From: CAVVXN01 sp963772585
GTDB taxonomy: Bacteria; Planctomycetota; PLA2; JAEUHO01
Assembly: GCA_963772585.1 (NCBI GenBank)
Contig: CAVYXV010000013.1
Span: forward strand, 124,001 to 188,000
Direction: 5' to 3'
DNA length: 64,000 nt
This document shows positions 9,769 to 19,040 of this stretch, one piece after another. Position numbers and translations under genes: made by a program. Position 1 is the stretch's first letter. Each line of letters starts with the position of its first letter. The notes under the pieces are model-generated. The model did no database searches and was not told where the DNA came from. It worked only from the letters and a program-made list of their open reading frames with translations.

Positions 9769-10839
9769 TCAGTAGACCGGAGCGGTCTTGCGGACCACCC
9801 CGTCCGCACCGATGCGAACCACGCGGAAGGCCGTCGTTCCCGCGAACCCCGTCCCGTCCGCCGCCGTGGCAAATGCCTTGTAATGCTCGGGAAACCCCTT
9901 CAGTTCGTCGATTTGGAACGCGACCGGCTTCCGGTCTTCGACACGGGTCCGCGTGCCGACGCGGGCCCCCCCGGACCACAGGGTACCTCCATCGGGCGTG
10001 GCGTAGAAGGCGTAGTTGAAGCCGTTGCCCAGCAGGAAGATCTCGATCTTCCCCTCCGCGTCGATGGCGGCGCACTGGTTCTGGTACCCGACCACGTAGA
10101 TCCGCGTCCCCCGCCAGTAGAGGAGGTTGTTCGAGTCCGCGGCGCTGAACCACAGTTGCATTCGGGACGACGGCTCTCCCGCTTCCAGATCCTGGATCAG
10201 GAACTCCGAGGCCATGCCGTCGTGCTGCTGTTGGAACTCGACGAACCGGGCGTCACGGCTCTTCTTGAGCGCTTCGGGCATGTCGGCCCAGGCGATCTTC
10301 TCCTCGGTGTCGTCCTTGCGCCGCTTGAACAGCACGGCGACCTGCTTCCCGTCGGGGCTGACGCCGTAGCCGGCGACCTGATGCCGCACGTCGAAGGGGA
10401 CCCTCGCCTTCTCCTTCGCGTCCCCGAATCCGTAGAGCACCACGGCGGGTTGGCGACCGCGGACCGTCATCGCCACGGCGTCTCGCGCCGGCACCGCGCG
10501 GATGCTGTCCGCGTCCTCGAGGACGTGGCGTTGCTCGAACGTCGCGGCGTCCAGCCACTGAACGGCCGATGTGCTCTCCACGACGAGCGTCTTCCCGTCG
10601 GGGGAGAAGAGAAGGCTCATGATCTGCCGACCGATCCACGTGCGTCCCTTCACCTCGAGCGTCTTCGGATCGAGTTCGTAGATCACCCGGTTGCTGCCGC
10701 CCGCCACCAGGCGCGAGCCGTCCGCCGTCACCGCTACGGCGAGTCCGTTGGCCATCCCCCCGGCTCGTGCGTCCCGGTCCGAGGACGAGAGAACGACCAG
10801 CGATGCCGCCAGCGCCACCACGAGACCCTTCTTCCGCAT
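9769..10839 (-). CDS. Secreted beta-propeller-like protein (WD40/YVTN type)
   Basis: A 356-residue exported protein. The start is the ATG at 10839, with GGAGGG 6-7 bases upstream, giving a signal peptide MRKKGLVVALAASLVVLSSS and likely cleavage near DARA. The rest shows repeating beta blades with phrases such as AVTADGSRLVAG, LLFSPDGKTLVV, GVSPDGKQVAV and YATPDGGTLWSG, typical of WD40/YVTN propellers. No enzymatic motif is visible. Neighbours on both sides are minus-strand genes of unrelated type, so no operon role is suggested. It may act as a periplasmic binding or scaffold protein; the substrate is unknown. Confidence 0.7.
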   Translation of the reverse strand: MRKKGLVVALAASLVVLSSSDRDARAGGMANGLAVAVTADGSRLVAGGSNRVIYELDPKTLEVKGRTWIGRQIMSLLFSPDGKTLVVESTSAVQWLDAATFEQRHVLEDADSIRAVPARDAVAMTVRGRQPAVVLYGFGDAKEKARVPFDVRHQVAGYGVSPDGKQVAVLFKRRKDDTEEKIAWADMPEALKKSRDARFVEFQQQHDGMASEFLIQDLEAGEPSSRMQLWFSAADSNNLLYWRGTRIYVVGYQNQCAAIDAEGKIEIFLLGNGFNYAFYATPDGGTLWSGGARVGTRTRVEDRKPVAFQIDELKGFPEHYKAFATAADGTGFAGTTAFRVVRIGADGVVRKTAPVY

Positions 10840-11045
10840 AGTGTCCCTCCGTCGCCCCTCCCCCGTTCCAGGAGGGGCAACCAGCATCCCCGGGGGCGGG
10901 CGGCCGCGCTACCCGCAACCGGGCCGGCAAGCGCCGGATGCAAGTCCGTGGCACGGGCCCCGTCCCGGGGGGTGCGGGACGTCCGCAGGCAAGCCGGGGG
11001 ACGCGCGGAGAAGAGCCGTTCGGGAAACCGGCCGACACACCGGCG

Positions 11046-12146
11046 TCACGACGCCCAGGCAAGCTCCTTCTCACGCAGCCGACCGGCCGCTTCCCCGGCG
11101 CGGTCACCCAGGTCCTTCAAGTCGAGCCAGGTCTGGAGGGCGGAGGCGCAGGCGATGCCCCCGACATCCTTCGTCCCGTCCCAGAGGAAGTCGTCCGCGC
11201 TGATGAGGAAGAGGAGATTCGCGCCCTTGTCCTCATCGCAGAACTGGAAGCCGAGCCGATTGCACACCCTGTCGCTTGGTCGTTCCCGGACGTACAGGCA
11301 GACCTGCCGATAGGTCACTGGGGGCGCGTACTGCCCCGCGGCGGCCATCGCGGTGAACGCATACCCGGCGTCCACCGCATCGAACTCGGCCGCCGCGGCC
11401 CGGGCGAGGACCTCCCCGTCGCGGGTCGGGACGAGTCCGGGAAGATGCTCCCCGCCGAGAGGCGCATAGGCGTCCCCCCAGCGGTCCAGCAACCTCTGGG
11501 GGTCCTTCGGGCGCACCCGGTAGGTGTCGTCGCGCTCGAGGAGGTCCATGCTCTCGAGCTTCAATACGACCTTGCTGATGTAGCCGCGCGTGAGACCCGT
11601 CACGCCGATCAGCTCCTCCTGGCGCCAGTAGTGGGAAGGATCTCGCAGGAAGATCCGCGCGATCCGCGAGGAACGAGGCGTGAACGGATTCGCCCTCCAG
11701 CCACGGCTCGAGAAGCGATTGGGGCGTCCGCGACAATCGATCCGGACCGGGCCGATGCGCACCCCGGCGTTCCCGGAGAGGTCGATCCAGTCGATGCCGG
11801 CCTCGCCGCACTTCCGTGCACCGGCCTCGGGCATGAAGGGAACCAGGAGGACGGGCCGGACCTTCTCATCGTAGAGACTCCGATGCCGAGCGATGTTCCG
11901 CACCCCCAGGTCCGCGTCGGCCACGCCGAAACCCGCTCTCACGTCCACGAGGAGCCGGTGCCCGGCCCACTCGTAGGCCAGGTCGAAGTCGGCGATCTCC
12001 GTGCCGCTCGCGGACGCGGGCACCTCCTCGGCCGCAAGTCCGCTCCACTCCTCGAGGAGCTTGGGCAGCTCGGCGCGAGCCATGGCGAGCACGGCGGGGG
12101 GATCGCGCAGGTCGAGATCGGTGGGCATCGTCGGGGTTTCAGCCAA
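11046..12146 (-). CDS. AbiEi-like winged-helix protein (type IV antitoxin family), TTG start
   Basis: A 366-residue protein resembling the AbiEi_2 group. The first half is a restriction-endonuclease-like/REase-fold stretch (FDLAYEWAGHRLLVDV, GIDWIDLSGNAGVRIG), followed by a winged helix (SHYWRQEELIGVTGLTRGYI, then SKVVLKLESMDLLERDD) that would bind DNA. The start is unusual: AGGAGG at 12155-12160 lies exactly 8 bases before a TTG at 12146, while the only nearby ATG (12128) has no Shine-Dalgarno. In AbiE systems this protein represses the operon and neutralises the AbiEii nucleotidyltransferase toxin. No AbiEii gene is adjacent; the next gene upstream is an APH-fold kinase. It may be an orphan regulator. 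Confidence 0.6.
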   Translation of the reverse strand: MAETPTMPTDLDLRDPPAVLAMARAELPKLLEEWSGLAAEEVPASASGTEIADFDLAYEWAGHRLLVDVRAGFGVADADLGVRNIARHRSLYDEKVRPVLLVPFMPEAGARKCGEAGIDWIDLSGNAGVRIGPVRIDCRGRPNRFSSRGWRANPFTPRSSRIARIFLRDPSHYWRQEELIGVTGLTRGYISKVVLKLESMDLLERDDTYRVRPKDPQRLLDRWGDAYAPLGGEHLPGLVPTRDGEVLARAAAAEFDAVDAGYAFTAMAAAGQYAPPVTYRQVCLYVRERPSDRVCNRLGFQFCDEDKGANLLFLISADDFLWDGTKDVGGIACASALQTWLDLKDLGDRAGEAAGRLREKELAWAS

Positions 12147-12236
12147 CCGGGTTTCCTCCTGACTACCAACCACCTTACACCCAGCGGAGGCCCCCCCCTT
12201 CCCCCGCGCCCCCATGCCCCGCTCGAGCCCTGGATT

Positions 12237-13187
12237 TCAGGCCTCCGAACCCCAGGGGGCGTCGCCTCGGCGTGCGGCCAGCACCTCCCCGACCACCGCG
12301 AGGGCCCGCGCCCTCTCGACCGACCGCACCCGCGGATCCGCCCAGGCCGCCTGCTCGGCGGCCACGAAGAGCATCCGGGCGAGTACCCGGTCGAGGAACG
12401 CGTCGTCCACCGTCCGGCCGTAGCGACGCAGGAGATCCGGGAGGATCCCGGGCCCCAGCCAGTACGCGAGCCCCGCGAAGTCGCTCGCGGGATCGCCGAC
12501 GCCCATGTCTCCCCAGTCGAGCACGCCGGTCACGGCCGTGGCCGTCGGGTCGGTGAGGACGTGTTCCGGGAGGAGGTCGTCGTGGATGGTCACGGGTGGA
12601 TGGGGCCACGGCGGGATCCGCCGCGCCGGGCCCTCGACGAAGGCGCGGGCGGCTGCGGCGTGCGCGTCGCTTCCGAAGACCTCGAACGCGACCGCGGCTT
12701 CCTGACGGGCCTCCTCGTACGCGAGCGCCGGATCGTCCGCAGAGCCCCCCGCGTCGCGGACGCGATCGACAGGGAAGGCGTGGAGCGCACGAAGGAACGC
12801 CCCCAGCCCGGCGGCCAGGCCGGCGCGTGCACCCTCGGGAACCGGGACGCTTCCGGCCGGGACGCCGACGAGCTTCCGGTAGCCGGAGAAGCACCAGGGG
12901 AAGTCCCTCCCGCCGACGCCGTCGAAGACCGGAACGGGCACGGGCAGCGGCAGTCGGGGCGCGAGGTCCGGGAGGATGCGTCGTTCGAGGCGCACCCGCG
13001 CCTGCTCCTTCTCGCGCTTCGGGAAGCGGAAGACCCACTCCCCCCCCACCTCCCAGGCGGTGAAGTCCCACCCCGCGCCGAGATAGCGCACGGTCCGCGA
13101 CGCCAGGACCGGAAACCGCGCGGCGAGGATCCGCGCCACGTCGCCGGACGAGAGGGGGCGGTCGTTTCGAAACAGGGCGTCGGCCAC
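12237..13187 (-). CDS. APH-fold phosphotransferase
   Basis: A 316-residue kinase of the aminoglycoside/choline phosphotransferase fold. The ATP-lobe region shows GAGWDFTAWEVGGEWVFRFP with Lys in the following FPKRE. The catalytic loop is HDDLLPEHVL with the base Asp, and the Mg-binding segment is GVLDWGDMGVGDPASDFAGL. All hallmark residues are present, so it should transfer phosphate, but the acceptor (antibiotic, sugar or lipid head group) cannot be read from sequence. It begins with GTG at 13187. The AbiEi-like gene starts 90 bases downstream on the same strand; a shared transcript is possible. Confidence 0.85.
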   Translation of the reverse strand: MADALFRNDRPLSSGDVARILAARFPVLASRTVRYLGAGWDFTAWEVGGEWVFRFPKREKEQARVRLERRILPDLAPRLPLPVPVPVFDGVGGRDFPWCFSGYRKLVGVPAGSVPVPEGARAGLAAGLGAFLRALHAFPVDRVRDAGGSADDPALAYEEARQEAAVAFEVFGSDAHAAAARAFVEGPARRIPPWPHPPVTIHDDLLPEHVLTDPTATAVTGVLDWGDMGVGDPASDFAGLAYWLGPGILPDLLRRYGRTVDDAFLDRVLARMLFVAAEQAAWADPRVRSVERARALAVVGEVLAARRGDAPWGSEA

Positions 13188-13453
13188 CGTCCGAGGCTAC
13201 CTGCTCAGGAAGGCCGGCGACCGCTGCGGGTACGGGTCAAGCGCGCCGACGCGGCGTCACCGCCCACCGGGGAACGGATCGAGGCCGTCGGCGCAGGGCC
13301 TTCAACCCGGCCGGGCCTTCGCCGCCGCGGTCTGCGCCCCTCCCGGCTTCCCGAAGGCCGTCTACCGGACCTGGTGGAAGACAGCGGGTGGAGGTCCCGC
13401 GCCGTCGTGGTCGGGTCGTCCGTTGGGCTCGGGCGCCGGGGGTGCCCCCTTCG

Positions 13454-13624
13454 CTACACCCCCTGCGGGCGGAGCAGACGCCGCTGGCGACAGACATCTC
13501 CGAGGTAGCCGACCACCTCGGCCCGGTTCCATGGACCGTCGAATCGGTACGTGGCCGTCCGCGCATCGACTGGGGGTCCCGTCGGAAAGGAAGCGACGGG
13601 ACGGCCGTCCACGTACGCATCCAC
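13454..13624 (-). pseudogene. Possible gene remnant, 56 codons
   Basis: A short minus-strand frame from a GTG at 13624 to TAG at 13454 reads like real protein (VDAYVDGRPVASF, TYRFDGPWNRAEVVGYLG) and has protein-like composition, unlike the other frames here. It is closed upstream by a TAA, so it would be the C-terminal scrap of a longer gene. No family is recognised. It overlaps the region just before the nucleotidyltransferase remnant on the opposite strand. Confidence 0.3.
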
Positions 13625-13689
13625 ACGATCCAGACTCGTGGTCGTGATCTCGAGCCCGGCGGCTTACACGCGTGCGGCGAGATCCGTGA

Positions 13690-14196
13690 AGGACGCGCTC
13701 GTGCGGATACGCCCACGGGACTCCAACAGGCGGCCCCGCCAAGGACGAACTGAGGGAGATCGCCCGCGACTGTGTCACGCGCCATCACGTCCACCCCTAC
13801 CTGGGTCTTGCCCGCAACCCGTGGAAGCGCTTCGCCGCCGGGACGCCGGCGCGTGTCAAGCCGCTCCTCTACGTCCACCGCGACCTCCTGACCGGCATCC
13901 GCCTGATGCGAACCGGGACCGTGGAGGCGAGGACGCGCGCCCGGGACGGGGAGTACGGCGTGGAGGGCGTCGCGGATCCCATCGCCCTCCCGACCTCGGG
14001 AGGGGAAGGGGAGACGCCGACCGCGGACGCGCTCCACCACAACGAAGCGCGGTACCGGGCCTTGCTGGCCCGTCTCGAGGAGGCCGGCGCGGGCCAGCCG
14101 CCTTCCCGAACGTCCGGGCGCGAGAGGGGCTCTCTCGGATCGGCTCGTCCGCGCAGCCTTCGCCTCGGCGGAACGGGGACGGCGCCGTCGGGGTAG
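13690..14196 (+). pseudogene. RlaP-like predicted nucleotidyltransferase, C-terminal remnant
   Basis: The frame after the TGA at 13687 reads DELREIARDCVTRHHVHPYL, then GLARNPWKRF and VKPLLYVHRDLLTGIRLMRT, a pattern I recognise from the RlaP/YcgL family of predicted DNA-polymerase-beta-type nucleotidyltransferases (PF10127). The N-terminal catalytic domain with its GS and DxD motifs is missing in frame. Near 14125 the expected C-terminus (LSDRLVRAAFASAER) continues in a different frame, so there is a second frameshift. A gene with no start, an upstream stop and a frameshift is a pseudogene. It sits in about 1.1 kb of decayed DNA between two intact genes. Confidence 0.6.
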
Positions 14197-14304
14197 TCGC
14201 CGCCGCGCACGGCGCCGCCGCCGTGCGGGTTGCGCCCACGCGCCGCCGTGAGTAGGGTCTCCGCCGCTGTCGGCTCGGCCCGGGTCGCTTGGGGAGGACG
14301 CGTC

Positions 14305-15291
14305 GTGATTCGATTCCGTTGGACCCTGGGAGTGGTCGTCCTGGCAACCTGCGTCACGGCCTGCGGCACGGGCGGGCGCGAGAAGCGGTCCGTGGCCTAC
14401 TGGGTGAGCGCTTCGAGCGGCAGCGATTCGAATCCCGGAAACTACACGGAGCCCTTCCGGACCATCACCCACGCGCTCTCGGTCGTGAGTGTCGGTCAGA
14501 TCGTCACCGTCGCGCCGGGCATCTACGACGTGAAGAACGGCGAGTCCTTCCCCCTGGTGGTCCCCATCAACGTCACGCTGCGGGGCGATGTCGCCAACGC
14601 CGGCATGCCCGCCGCCGGGCAACCCACGCTGATCCAGGGTGCCGGGCCGAGCGGGCTCTCGTCCCCGGGCACCACCACGCTGCGAGCGCTTGCCGGTGCG
14701 CGCATCGCCGGATTCAGCATCGTGAACCCCGAGGTGACCGACGTACCGGGAAGTACGACGGGGGTTGCGACGGGAATCCTGATCCGCGCTCCTTTCGTCG
14801 AGGTGGACTCCTGCACGATTTCGGACTGCTCGGAGGGCATCCGCTTCCGCGGGTATCCGAGCAACGCCGCCGAGCCCGTTGGATGCGTGGTGAAACGATG
14901 CCATCTCACGGGGGACATCGTCGGGATGGACGCCGAGGTGTACAAGGAGACGGGCGTGCGCGTGGAGGGCAACCAGTTCGAGGAGTGCCACACGGGAGCG
15001 CGGGCCGACGGCACGGGCGTGGACTTCGGTGGCGGCCCGCAGGGAAGCCCTGGCGAGAACGTCTTCCGGTGCAACGACGTCCACATCTTCGCGGGCGGAG
15101 CCCAGATCGGGGACTTTCGGGTCGATCCGTACATGCTCTGGGCCGGCAACAACCATTGGGATCCCGCCCCTCCCCCCATCGTGCCCCTCGTGTACGCGGG
15201 CATCAGCCCGGAGACGGGCGAGATCGCCTACCTGGAAGGCGCGACCGTCCTCGTCTTCCCCGCCTTCGCGGCCGACCCCTGCCCGCACTGA
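14305..15291 (+). CDS. DUF1565 parallel beta-helix lipoprotein
   Basis: A 328-residue exported lipoprotein. The GTG at 14305 follows GGGGAGG by 7 bases and gives the signal peptide MIRFRWTLGVVVLATCVTAC, whose VTAC is a lipobox. After it comes a DUF1565-type start (YWVSASSGSDSNPG, then GNYTEPFRTITHALSVV), then the repeating turns of a right-handed parallel beta helix similar to pectate-lyase-like proteins (GVATGILIRAPFVEVDSC, CSEGIRFRG, TGVRVEGNQFEEC). No catalytic residues of a polysaccharide lyase are evident, so a structural or carbohydrate-binding role is as likely as an enzyme. The HEAT-repeat gene follows after 153 bases. Confidence 0.75.
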   Translation: MIRFRWTLGVVVLATCVTACGTGGREKRSVAYWVSASSGSDSNPGNYTEPFRTITHALSVVSVGQIVTVAPGIYDVKNGESFPLVVPINVTLRGDVANAGMPAAGQPTLIQGAGPSGLSSPGTTTLRALAGARIAGFSIVNPEVTDVPGSTTGVATGILIRAPFVEVDSCTISDCSEGIRFRGYPSNAAEPVGCVVKRCHLTGDIVGMDAEVYKETGVRVEGNQFEECHTGARADGTGVDFGGGPQGSPGENVFRCNDVHIFAGGAQIGDFRVDPYMLWAGNNHWDPAPPPIVPLVYAGISPETGEIAYLEGATVLVFPAFAADPCPH

Positions 15292-15444
15292 TTCGCGCCC
15301 GTGCCGCCCGGAACCTCCCCGCGGGTCCCGCACGGCGACCACGCGCTCAGGCCCGGGCACGGGACCCTCCGCGTCGCGGCTGAACCCCGAACCCTCGGCG
15401 ACGTCCAAGAGGGGGTGCGACCTCGCCGCGCGGGAGGACTCCCC

Positions 15445-17253
15445 ATGCGAAGTGTCTGGCCCGCGCTCGTCTTCCTCGTGGCGGCATGTGACGTTGCGGC
15501 GGCTGGCGAGCCGGACGTGGGGGCGCCCGAGGGCGCCCGGATCCGCCTCGAGCCCGACCGTACGGTGTGGCGGCTCGGGGAGAACGTGATCGTACGCTAC
15601 ATCGTCGAGAACGCGAGCGACGAGCCGTTCACCGTGGAATGGGGAGGGGACTCTCGCGCGATCCGCCCCGTCCGCAACATCGTGCAGGTCTACGACGCGG
15701 ACGGGAACCTCGTCGAGGATCCCTGGCCCAATCCAGCCTGCTTCGGGGGACCGGGCGGGGAATTCGAGGTCACGATGTCGAAGCCCCTCGTGATCGAGAT
15801 CGCGGTGCCGCGCTATCGCGTCTTCGCGAGGCCGGGCACCTACCGCATTCGCGTCGCCCACGACCTGGGGTGGGACGTGAGCGCAGACAGCGGGCCTGAC
15901 GCCTGGATGGATGGGTGGGTCCCCGCCGAAGACGATCCCCGGTGGGCCGCGACGACGATCGAGGTGTTCGCACCGCCGGCCGACCGCATCGACGCGATCC
16001 TCGACGTGATGAGCGATCAGCCACGGCCCGGCAATCGGAGCATGCTGCGGAGGAACCGTGCCTGGTCCGACTTCCTGACGATCCGGGAACCGGCCTACCT
16101 CCCCGCGCTCCTGGAACGGGCACGGGCTCGCGGCAAGTGGGATCCGTGGTGGCTCGAGGGGATCGAGAGCATCGAGACGCCGGAGGCCACGAAGGCCCTC
16201 GTCGATCTGCTGTCCGAGGAGACGAGCGAGACCCGCGCGGCGGCCCTCCTGGACCGCGTGCCCCTGCCGGATCCCATGCCCGCCGTCATCGAATACGTCT
16301 CCCCGGTCGGGCCGGACCGTTCGATCCAGTCGCGCCTCGTGGAGAAGGCCTGGCGCGACACGTTCGCGGAGCCGGTCCGTGCGTGGGCGCGAGAGCACCT
16401 CGGTGGTCGCTACGCGGGGCGGGTCCCGCAGGACGCGGCGTACCTCTTGGCCTCCGTGGGGAGGCCGGAGGACCTGCCGGCCCTGGAGGAGGGCCTCGAC
16501 CAGGCGCTCCAGTACGCCAGCGCCGATTCCACGTGGCTGGCCGACGCGGCCGAGCGGGGACGGCTGGCCATGCTCTACCTCGCGATCCGACAGCTCTACC
16601 GCCGAGGGGCGAAGCCGCCTGTGGATCCGAAGAAGCCGTTCGAGATCGCCCTCGCGCTCCTTTGGATCAAGGAGGAAGGTGCGGAGGCAACAGCGCCCCA
16701 TGAGAAGCAGTGGGCGGCGTGGCTGACCCACGAGGAGACGGCCATACGGGCTCTCGCGCTGCGATGCCTGCCTCGACCGCTCCCCGCCGTCGCCTTGGAA
16801 CACCTGCCCGCACTGCTGCAGGATCCGGACATGCACGTTCGCATCGGCGCGCTCCAGGCCGCCGGAGAGACGAAGGACGCGCGATTCGGCCCCCTCGTGG
16901 CGGCGCAGCTCCGGAGAGCCGACGACTCCTGGTGGATGACGACGGCCGAGACGGCGGCGGAGGCCGTGGGGATCGACGCCGTCGACCGCGCGCGCATCCA
17001 CGTCGAGACCCTCGGAGACGCGTCGCAGTTCGTGCTCCGCTTCGGTCGACTCCTGTGGGTGGTCGGGAACGTGGGCTACGGCACCTCGGGCGTGCCCGAC
17101 GCCGACGAACGCGCCCGCCTGCAGGCAGCGTGGACGGCGTTCCTGGACGAATACGGCGACGCCCTGCGCAAGGGCAAGCGCTTCTCTTCGACGGCCCCGG
17201 AGATCAAGCCCCTCATCCCCTCGACGATGCAGATCTCCCCCACCCACCGCTGA
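15445..17253 (+). CDS. Exported protein with Ig-like N-domain and HEAT repeats
   Basis: A 602-residue protein. The ATG at 15445 lies 7 bases after GGGAGG and begins a signal peptide (MRSVWPALVFLVAACDVAAA). Residues about 20-190 are beta-rich (RLGENVIVRYIVENASDEPF, then RPGTYRIRVAHD), resembling an intracellular-proteinase-inhibitor or Ig-like domain. From about 200 the sequence is helical repeats of HEAT type (IETPEATKALVDLLSEETSE, HVRIGALQAAGETKDARFG). HEAT arrays bind other proteins and have no catalytic activity. Secreted HEAT proteins are frequent in Planctomycetota. No partner is evident nearby. Confidence 0.7.
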   Translation: MRSVWPALVFLVAACDVAAAGEPDVGAPEGARIRLEPDRTVWRLGENVIVRYIVENASDEPFTVEWGGDSRAIRPVRNIVQVYDADGNLVEDPWPNPACFGGPGGEFEVTMSKPLVIEIAVPRYRVFARPGTYRIRVAHDLGWDVSADSGPDAWMDGWVPAEDDPRWAATTIEVFAPPADRIDAILDVMSDQPRPGNRSMLRRNRAWSDFLTIREPAYLPALLERARARGKWDPWWLEGIESIETPEATKALVDLLSEETSETRAAALLDRVPLPDPMPAVIEYVSPVGPDRSIQSRLVEKAWRDTFAEPVRAWAREHLGGRYAGRVPQDAAYLLASVGRPEDLPALEEGLDQALQYASADSTWLADAAERGRLAMLYLAIRQLYRRGAKPPVDPKKPFEIALALLWIKEEGAEATAPHEKQWAAWLTHEETAIRALALRCLPRPLPAVALEHLPALLQDPDMHVRIGALQAAGETKDARFGPLVAAQLRRADDSWWMTTAETAAEAVGIDAVDRARIHVETLGDASQFVLRFGRLLWVVGNVGYGTSGVPDADERARLQAAWTAFLDEYGDALRKGKRFSSTAPEIKPLIPSTMQISPTHR

Positions 17254-17535
17254 TCCCAGTGGCCCACCTCGGGTTCCGGGCCCCGACATCTCCGGGCGGG
17301 GCTCGTGGGCCGCCGCAGGCTCGAGAGACGGTCCGAGCACGCCGGACGCGATCTCCCGGGTCCTGGAGAGGCTGTACCCGAGAATGGCACCTGCGGAGCC
17401 CCCTTGAGGCGACGGAGTGCCCCTACTGCAAGCTGCCCGAGGCGAACCGCTCCCTGCCCCGAGCGTCTCGACCCCCGCGGCCTCGGCCGGCCGGGCTTCG
17501 CGCGCGCGAGAGGAGAGGGGGGTCCGCACGCACCT

Positions 17536-18735
17536 TCACGGCGAACCGCGCCTCTCGCCAAGCTCGCCGAAATCGGGGAGGGCGGGCGCCGTGGGCGCAC
17601 CCCGCAGCCGTGGCGGGAGGAGGCGTCCGAACAGGAGCGCGCCGCGGAGGCCCCGCGCCCATCCCTCGTGGACGTGCCCGTGCGCCCGGGCCTGTTCGAG
17701 GATGCGCCGTGCCGTTCGGGGGGCCCACACCGCCCTCAGGTCCAGACCGAATGCCTGCCGGAAGGTGGGCGTACCGGCCAGGGAACCTTCGAGGGGGATC
17801 GAGCGCGCACGGAGCGCGCACTTGGTGAGGACGCACTTCTGGCACCGCTGGCAGTTCGCGGCGAGGTCTCCGGCGCGGTAACAGACCCGCAGGTCGGCCC
17901 GGGCCTCGGGCCAGTCGGCGAGGACCGCGACCTTCTCCGCGCGGGAGGCCTCTTGTCCGTCGGGCCGGACGTGGAAGTGCTCGCTCGAGAGCAGCGGATC
18001 GTAGGCGGGATGCGAGCCCCACGCGTCGCCGATACCCAGGGGACTCAACGAGGCCGGGATCCACCCGCCGCCGAACACGCCCTGGAACAGGTGGAGCACC
18101 GCGGCGAGAACCGTGCCGTGCGCGTCCTCCCAGTGAAGTGGGAGGGCGCGGACATTCGTCCGGACCCGCCAGAGGGGCAGCCCGACCGACGTCGCGATCC
18201 GCCGCGCCGCCGCCTCCGCGCGTCGGGCCTCCTGCTCGCGCGCGAGCGGGATGTCCAGGCCGTGCACGAACACCGCCCCCGCAAGCCGTGGGGCGGGGGC
18301 CAGGCGCGGCGCGCGCACGCGGTGGTCCAGCGTGTAGCAGCCGTCGAGGCCACCCGAGAAGAGCGAGACGTACGCCTGGGGCTCGCGAACGGGCGGCGGT
18401 CGCGGATGGACGGGTACCTCCAGCCCCACACGCCGGTACCGCCGCGGACGCCAGAGGGTCCACGCCGACTGGAAGTCCCCCATCCCGTCGAGGAGGGTCG
18501 CACTCGAGGGAGCGTCGAGGGTCACGTCCCTCCCGGCGGCCATCGCGGGGAAGAGCAGGGGGAGTAGGTACGGCGCCCCGTCCGGGGCGAGCCCCTGCAG
18601 GTCGGGGGCATCGACCTCGTAGAAGATCTCGGCCGGCGCACCGGGGAGCCCCTCGATGCGCGCCCCGAACCGGATCCCGCCCGCGCCGCCGTCGGGCGCA
18701 AGCGCGTGGAGACGAATCGGCGGAGCCGCGGGCAT
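17536..18735 (-). CDS. PP-loop ATPase with C-terminal zinc-binding cysteines
   Basis: About 399 residues. The PP-loop ATP-pyrophosphatase signature SLFSGGLDGCYTL is clear, and a cysteine cluster NCQRCQKCVLTKCAL near residue 300 should bind zinc. Both are seen in QueC/asparagine-synthase-like enzymes that adenylate a carboxyl or amide before amidation. The overall length and C-terminus do not match QueC, so the substrate is not assigned. The ATG at 18735 was chosen because upstream sequence does not look like protein; no Shine-Dalgarno is visible there, so the start is uncertain. No pathway partner lies next to it. Confidence 0.7.
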   Translation of the reverse strand: MPAAPPIRLHALAPDGGAGGIRFGARIEGLPGAPAEIFYEVDAPDLQGLAPDGAPYLLPLLFPAMAAGRDVTLDAPSSATLLDGMGDFQSAWTLWRPRRYRRVGLEVPVHPRPPPVREPQAYVSLFSGGLDGCYTLDHRVRAPRLAPAPRLAGAVFVHGLDIPLAREQEARRAEAAARRIATSVGLPLWRVRTNVRALPLHWEDAHGTVLAAVLHLFQGVFGGGWIPASLSPLGIGDAWGSHPAYDPLLSSEHFHVRPDGQEASRAEKVAVLADWPEARADLRVCYRAGDLAANCQRCQKCVLTKCALRARSIPLEGSLAGTPTFRQAFGLDLRAVWAPRTARRILEQARAHGHVHEGWARGLRGALLFGRLLPPRLRGAPTAPALPDFGELGERRGSP

Positions 18736-18958
18736 GGGGAGGGGGCCCCTCAACGCCCGTCCGCGACAGGACGCGCGAGACAGATCCGCGAGGACCCGCG
18801 GACCCCGGCGAACCACCGTCGGTAGCGGATGTTCACGAGCTCGGCTGCCCTCCCGTGCCCGGGGATCACGCAGACGATCCTACGAGGACCCGAGGTCCAG
18901 CAGGACCGCGAGAAGCTCCCCGTGTCTGAACTACGAATCCTGTCCCCGAGCCAGGTCG

Positions 18959-18973
18959 CCCCCTGACAGGGGG
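18959..18973 (-). terminator. Hairpin just beyond the tRNA-Ser 3' fragment
   Basis: CCCCCT-GAC-AGGGGG is a perfect 6-bp stem with a 3-base loop. On the minus strand it begins 2 bases after the CCA end of the tRNA-Ser 3' fragment at 18976, exactly where the terminator of an intact tRNA gene would be. This suggests the fragment is the original chromosomal 3' half. Confidence 0.5.
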
Positions 18974-18975
18974 AA

Positions 18976-19040
18976 TGGCGGAGGGACAGGGATTCGAACC
19001 CTGGGTACGTCTCGCGACGTACGCCGGTTTTCAAAACCCG
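18976..19040 (-). pseudogene. tRNA-Ser 3' half (acceptor, T arm, variable arm, anticodon arm)
   Basis: On the minus strand this begins inside the anticodon arm (TGA anticodon, revcomp of 19031-19033), runs through a long variable arm (GTACGT paired with ACGTAC), a T arm (CAGGG/CCCTG around TTCGAAT) and acceptor strand TCCCTCC, and ends in encoded CCA (18976-18978). The D arm and the 5' acceptor strand are absent: after the core the sequence turns to unrelated DNA. It differs from the intact copy in the T and variable arms. It is read as the displaced chromosomal half left by integration. Confidence 0.75.

Noticed and set aside
13237..17529. Very long minus-strand open frame (1430 codons) opposite the lipoprotein and HEAT genes
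   Set aside because: The plus strand holds two genes with Shine-Dalgarno sites, signal peptides and recognisable domains; the minus frame is low-complexity Arg/Gly/Pro, as expected for antisense of GC-rich coding sequence.
18976..19040. A selenocysteine tRNA
   Set aside because: The TGA anticodon and the 3' half match tRNA-Ser; tRNA-Sec has TCA and a different acceptor and D arm.
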